Positions 22,663 to 25,499 of a DNA stretch of 25,499 nt are shown piece after piece (position 1 is the stretch's first letter; every line of letters begins with the position of its first letter). The position numbers and the translations under genes are program-made. The DNA comes from Clostridia bacterium (lineage in GTDB: Bacteria; Bacillota; Clostridia; Christensenellales; Borkfalkiaceae): NCBI GenBank assembly GCA_900769545.1, contig CAAGGZ010000095.1:1-25499 (forward strand). The letters run 5' to 3'. The notes beneath the pieces are model-generated. The model saw nothing but the letters and a program-made list of their open reading frames with translations. It was not told the origin of the DNA and ran no database searches.

Positions 22663-24192
22663 TTATTCTTGCGTTTGTAAACGCTCACAGTATTTTTTTA
22701 CAAGATCTCTAAACTCTGATTTAAACTCGTCGTTTGCAAGATCCAACGTATCTAAACGCTCCACAAGGCTGTTGAAGTTTGCCGTTCCCTTGTATTCAGA
22801 ATCACGAAGCAACAATGCAAACTCTATAACGGATGAAACGAACAAGTCGGTGTCGGTAAGCTCCTTATGATAATTTTCCAATTTAATATCGAGCAAACTC
22901 TCTTTTTCCGTTTCCTGATTGGTGGCAGCCCCCGAAACAGGTTTATATTTCAACGTAACCTGCGCCAAAAGCTCTTCCCCCGTATAGGCTTGCGCCGTAT
23001 CTCTTTCGCGGAGCTTAATCTCATAGGCAACCGTTATGGTGTGTCCGCTGCCGAGCTCCCCTGCGTCCGTGTTTTCATCGTTAAATTCTTCTTCCGTGAG
23101 CAGTTTGTTTTCATAACCGATTAAACGGTAGCTATCAATGTATTCAGGATTGAAAATCACCCCTGCCTTTACGTCTTTCGCTACGGTCACGAGCGTACCG
23201 CCGATTTGTTCAACGAGCGCTCTTCTCGCCTCTCGAACGCTGTCAATATACGCATACGTACCGTTTCCGTTGAGCGCGAGCGTTTCCATCTTTTCTGATT
23301 TAAGATTGCCTCTGCCTACGCCAAACACCGAGAAATACACGCCGCTTTGTCTTTTTTCGGAAATAAAATCTTCCAAGTCCTTCGTTTTGCTGAGCCCGAC
23401 GTTGAAATCGCCGTCCGTCGCCAAAATAACGCGGTTGTTTTCACCCTCAATGAAATATTTTTCCGCAAGCTGATAAGCTCGGTTGATACCCTTGCTCCCT
23501 GCCGTGGAGCCGCCTGCCTCTAAATCGCTTATCGCGGCGATGATTTTCTGCTTTTCGTAGCCGTAGGCTCCGTCTAACGCCACGCTGTCCGCGCCTGCAT
23601 ACGTTACAATGGAAACTCTGTCGTTGGGATTGAGATTTTCCGTCAACAACATAAACGCCTGTTGTACAAGCGGGAGTTTATCCGACGAATACATCGAGCC
23701 GCTGACGTCAATCAAGAACACGAGGTTGTTTTGCATTTGTTGAAATTCCACTTCCTGCGCGGCAAGTCCTATCGTCAAAAGCTTGGTTTCCTCGTTATAA
23801 GGCGTATCAAATATGGAAGAAGTGAGCGCAAGGATTTCGTCCCCCTCGGGCGTTTGATAATCATAATCGAAATAATTGAGCATTTCCTCCACTCTTACTG
23901 CGTCTTTGGAAACGGCATAGTTATTGTTAATCAAACTGCGAAGGTTGGGATAGGAAGCCGTGTTTGCATCAATGGAAAAATAGCTGGTGGGTTGCTCATT
24001 TGCAGAAATGAATGCATTTTCAATAATTTCGGTGTATTCTTCATTCCCTTCAACGAAATTGTAGTTGGGCGTACCAGTCGCCACGCCATAGTAAGCGTCT
24101 CCTTTCGAGGCTCCGCCACTGCAAGCGCCGAACGCCATAATCCCAGAAAGCGCAACACAAGCGATTGCTGTCTTTTTGAATCTTTTTGCCAT
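22663..24192 (-). CDS. von Willebrand factor A domain lipoprotein
   Basis: The 509-residue protein starts with a lipoprotein signal (basic MAKRFKK, hydrophobic core, lipobox FGAC with Cys24). A region of about 120 residues typical of vWF-N proteins follows (SYFSIDANTASYPNLRSLI; AVRVEEMLNYFDYDY). The vWA domain starts near 155, with MIDAS motif DVSGSM at 162-167, a TAGSKGI segment and an ILATDGDFNVG strand. The C-terminal 180 residues match the extension found after vWA in YfbK-like bacterial lipoproteins. It should sit on the outside of the membrane and bind a ligand through a divalent metal; the partner is unknown. GGGAGG precedes the ATG. Two minus promoters lie upstream, the farther one overlapping the XRE operators. 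Confidence 0.92.
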   Translation of the reverse strand: MAKRFKKTAIACVALSGIMAFGACSGGASKGDAYYGVATGTPNYNFVEGNEEYTEIIENAFISANEQPTSYFSIDANTASYPNLRSLINNNYAVSKDAVRVEEMLNYFDYDYQTPEGDEILALTSSIFDTPYNEETKLLTIGLAAQEVEFQQMQNNLVFLIDVSGSMYSSDKLPLVQQAFMLLTENLNPNDRVSIVTYAGADSVALDGAYGYEKQKIIAAISDLEAGGSTAGSKGINRAYQLAEKYFIEGENNRVILATDGDFNVGLSKTKDLEDFISEKRQSGVYFSVFGVGRGNLKSEKMETLALNGNGTYAYIDSVREARRALVEQIGGTLVTVAKDVKAGVIFNPEYIDSYRLIGYENKLLTEEEFNDENTDAGELGSGHTITVAYEIKLRERDTAQAYTGEELLAQVTLKYKPVSGAATNQETEKESLLDIKLENYHKELTDTDLFVSSVIEFALLLRDSEYKGTANFNSLVERLDTLDLANDEFKSEFRDLVKKYCERLQTQE

Positions 24193-24255
24193 AATAGTTC
24201 CTCCCTTATTTTATTATATAACGTTTTAAAAGGACATTTTACTCACTTTAATTTT

Positions 24256-24283
24256 ATTATAACATAAAAAATTTTTTTGTCAA
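24256..24283 (-). promoter_or_regulatory. Proximal SigA promoter of the vWA gene
   Basis: Minus strand: TTGACA -35 (24278-24283), 16-bp spacer made almost wholly of A and T runs, TATAAT -10 (24256-24261), about 60 nt before the start codon. Confidence 0.75.
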
Positions 24284-24332
24284 TAGGTAAAACTATTTAT
24301 AAAGCAAAGCAAAATATCGCTTAATTTTTAAA

Positions 24333-24349
24333 TATACCATTTCGGGATA
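24333..24349. promoter_or_regulatory. Second XRE-type operator (one mismatch)
   Basis: TATACC-ATTTC-GGGATA has the same 6-5-6 layout as the operator at 24357-24373, with one base different in the right arm. The two centres are 24 bp apart. It covers the probable start point of the distal minus promoter. Confidence 0.55.
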
Positions 24350-24356
24350 TTTTTAT

Positions 24357-24373
24357 TATACCAGTTTGGTATA
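24357..24373. promoter_or_regulatory. XRE-type operator shared by both divergent promoters
   Basis: Perfect palindrome TATACC-AGTTT-GGTATA, extending to TTATACCA/TGGTATAA at 24356-24374. It covers the -10 of the minus vWA promoter and the extended -10 (TGGTATAAT, 24367-24375) of the plus promoter for the XRE gene. Confidence 0.7.
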
Positions 24374-24375
24374 AT
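24367..24375 (+). promoter_or_regulatory. Extended -10 promoter of the XRE gene
   Basis: TGGTATAAT fits the extended -10 form; no good -35 lies 16-18 bp upstream. The leader to the ATG at 24399 would be only about 17 nt, with a weak AAGGG as ribosome binding site. Confidence 0.55.
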
Positions 24376-24398
24376 ATTGTCAAGGGTTTTTTAGAAAA

Positions 24399-24605
24399 AT
24401 GCGATTAAAAGAATTACGGACAAGCAAAAAAATTTCACAGTTAAAATTGGCGATGGATTTAAACATGAATCAAAACAGTATCAGCCGATATGAAACGGGC
24501 GAACGGGAAGCCGATTACGCCACGCTGATAAAATTCGCCGATTATTTTGACGTTTCTATTGATTATCTCTTAAGACGAACAGATAACCCCAAATTAAACA
24601 GATAA
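24399..24605 (+). CDS. Small XRE-family HTH transcriptional regulator
   Basis: The 68-residue protein is almost only a Cro/C1-type HTH: MRLKELRTSKKISQLKLAMDL, the recognition helix region MNQNSISRYETGEREADYATLIKFADYF, and the closing DVSIDYLLRRTD typical of clostridial XRE repressors. No sensor domain is present, so induction must depend on the level of the protein or on a partner. It is divergent from the vWA gene, and the palindromes between them suggest it represses both itself and that gene. The ribosome binding site is weak and the leader very short, which would keep the protein low. A terminator follows directly. Confidence 0.9.
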   Translation: MRLKELRTSKKISQLKLAMDLNMNQNSISRYETGEREADYATLIKFADYFDVSIDYLLRRTDNPKLNR

Positions 24606-24646
24606 AAAACACCTCGAAGCCAGAAGACTTCGAGGTTGATTTTTTA
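24604..24646. terminator. Bidirectional terminator between the XRE gene and gltX
   Basis: Stem ACCTCGAAG (24611-24619) / CTTCGAGGT (24628-24636) with an 8-nt loop, T-run on the plus side (24640-24645) and A-run on the left (24604-24609). It serves both convergent genes. Confidence 0.9.
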
Positions 24647-24652
24647 TGGAAA

Positions 24653-25499
24653 TTATAAAGCCGCAATCGCTTTGTCTAATCTTGCAAGCGTCGTGTCTTT
24701 GCCAAGGATTTGCATAATCGTCCAAAGGTCAGGCGTATTCGCAAGGCCTGTCGTGGCAATTCGAAGCATTTCCGCTACGTCGGAAACATTGCCGGGGTAA
24801 GCCGTGGGGTCTGCCTTATACGCTTTCATATCGGTTGCAAAACCGTTGTCCGAAGCAACCGCTTTTACCTTATCAAACCAAGCGGAGCAATCGTCCTCAT
24901 AAGCATAAATTTTCTTAAAGCCTTCCAAAACCGTCTTTACGACTGCTTTATCAAATCTGTATTCGTACTCGGGCGCAAAGCTCGCGTCGAAGAAATAGGA
25001 AATGAATTCCACCGCCTGTTTTGCCGTCGTGAAGTCTTTTCTGCGCTTCTTGCCGCCGATACCCATGCAAAGCGTAAGGACTTTGAGCATGTATTCTTTG
25101 TCCGCAAAATAACTCTTTTGCGTTTCCGTGCCAAACTCGTTTGCCCAATCGTAAAGGAAATCGTACATTTCCATTTCGGAGAGTTTCGCAAGTTCGTTCT
25201 TGCTAATGTCGTTGAGTTTATCCAAGTCAAAAAGCGTACCGCTCTTACCCATTTTGCCGATAGTGAATTTAAATTCGTCCAAGGGCTTGTCGGGATTTTT
25301 CATATACCATTCTTCAAAGTTGGAATTGAGCAAAGTGAGCATATACACCTTCACCGCGCGGGAATAGTAGCCCTCTTGGCGGTAAAACTCCAAAGACAAT
25401 TCAGGGTCTTTTCTCTTGGAGAGTTTTCTTCTCGTGTCCCCGTCGATTTTTTGCAAGGAACAGTTATGTCCGTACTTGGGACGACGGAAGCCGAGCACG
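24653..25499 (-). CDS. gltX: Glutamyl-tRNA synthetase, C-terminal part
   Basis: GltX charges tRNA-Glu (and tRNA-Gln in organisms with GatCAB) with glutamate. The 281 complete codons in the window start inside the gene: the frame is open to the window edge, and the first codon seen is an internal GTG, not a start. The KMSKS-type ATP-binding loop is KLSKR (25-29 of the visible part) in DTRRKLSKRKDPE, typical of clostridial GltX. The rest is the anticodon-binding domain (KVYMLTLLNSNFEEW; DVAEMLRIATTGLANTPDLWTIMQILG). The class I N-terminal HIGH half lies beyond the right edge. Confidence 0.93.
   Translation of the reverse strand, partial: VLGFRRPKYGHNCSLQKIDGDTRRKLSKRKDPELSLEFYRQEGYYSRAVKVYMLTLLNSNFEEWYMKNPDKPLDEFKFTIGKMGKSGTLFDLDKLNDISKNELAKLSEMEMYDFLYDWANEFGTETQKSYFADKEYMLKVLTLCMGIGGKKRRKDFTTAKQAVEFISYFFDASFAPEYEYRFDKAVVKTVLEGFKKIYAYEDDCSAWFDKVKAVASDNGFATDMKAYKADPTAYPGNVSDVAEMLRIATTGLANTPDLWTIMQILGKDTTLARLDKAIAAL

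Larger units (their letters stand above)
24355..24383 (-). promoter_or_regulatory. Distal SigA promoter of the vWA gene
   Basis: Minus strand: perfect TTGACA -35 (24378-24383), 17-bp spacer, perfect TATAAT -10 (24355-24360). The operator at 24357-24373 lies inside it, so it should be repressible by the divergent XRE protein. Confidence 0.75.

Noticed and set aside
1..25499. CRISPR array, tRNA or rRNA genes
   Set aside because: No regularly spaced short repeats were seen, and no cloverleaf-like or rRNA-like sequence in the intergenic regions.

Overview
The window looks like chromosome from an endospore-forming, low-to-middle GC Bacillota, most likely an uncultured Clostridia lineage. The basis is a full-length SpoIVA, a transcription-terminating lysine riboswitch (L-box) ahead of asd-dapA-dapB, clostridial-type core genes, many consensus SigA promoters, GGAGG-type ribosome binding sites and U-tailed terminators. 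No tRNA, rRNA, CRISPR array, transposase or phage gene was found.

Layout. (1) 1-5015, minus: prs, pth and mfd (mfd runs off the left edge) behind a consensus promoter. (2) 5055-7817, minus: a CPBP-family membrane protease, rlmH, an M14 carboxypeptidase-like protein and tadA, tightly packed behind one promoter. (3) 7824-9786, minus: an AT-rich accessory operon with one small membrane protein and three lipoproteins, two of which are diverged paralogues. A perfect 67-bp direct repeat and a broken gene start show it grew or shrank by local recombination. (4) 9805-11624, minus: spoIVA followed by a 53-codon gene. Both have candidate mother-cell sigma promoters, and the one for spoIVA overlaps the terminator of the operon upstream. 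(5) 11628-17165, minus: DUF624-like membrane protein, SAM methyltransferase, hslO (Hsp33), a TPR protein and a HEAT-like helical protein, closed by a strong terminator. (6) 17237-20378, plus: promoter, lysine riboswitch with terminator, then asd, dapA and dapB for the aspartate-to-diaminopimelate/lysine pathway. (7) 20384-22623, minus: a GH20 glycosidase behind an in-frame chimera of the xylose isomerase N-terminus and the xylulokinase C-terminus, with a palindromic operator in its promoter. (8) 22633-24646: a vWA-domain lipoprotein (minus) and a small XRE repressor (plus), divergent from a region carrying two similar 17-bp operators. (9) 24653-25499, minus: C-terminal part of gltX.

The points most worth a second look are the xylA-xylB deletion chimera, which leaves a regulated promoter and a translationally coupled leader ORF in front of a glycosidase; the two-operator XRE/vWA switch; the duplicated-and-decayed lipoprotein cassette; and the small gene after spoIVA. 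I see no clearly new defence or mobile system. The accessory lipoprotein operon is the only stretch whose role I cannot place at all.
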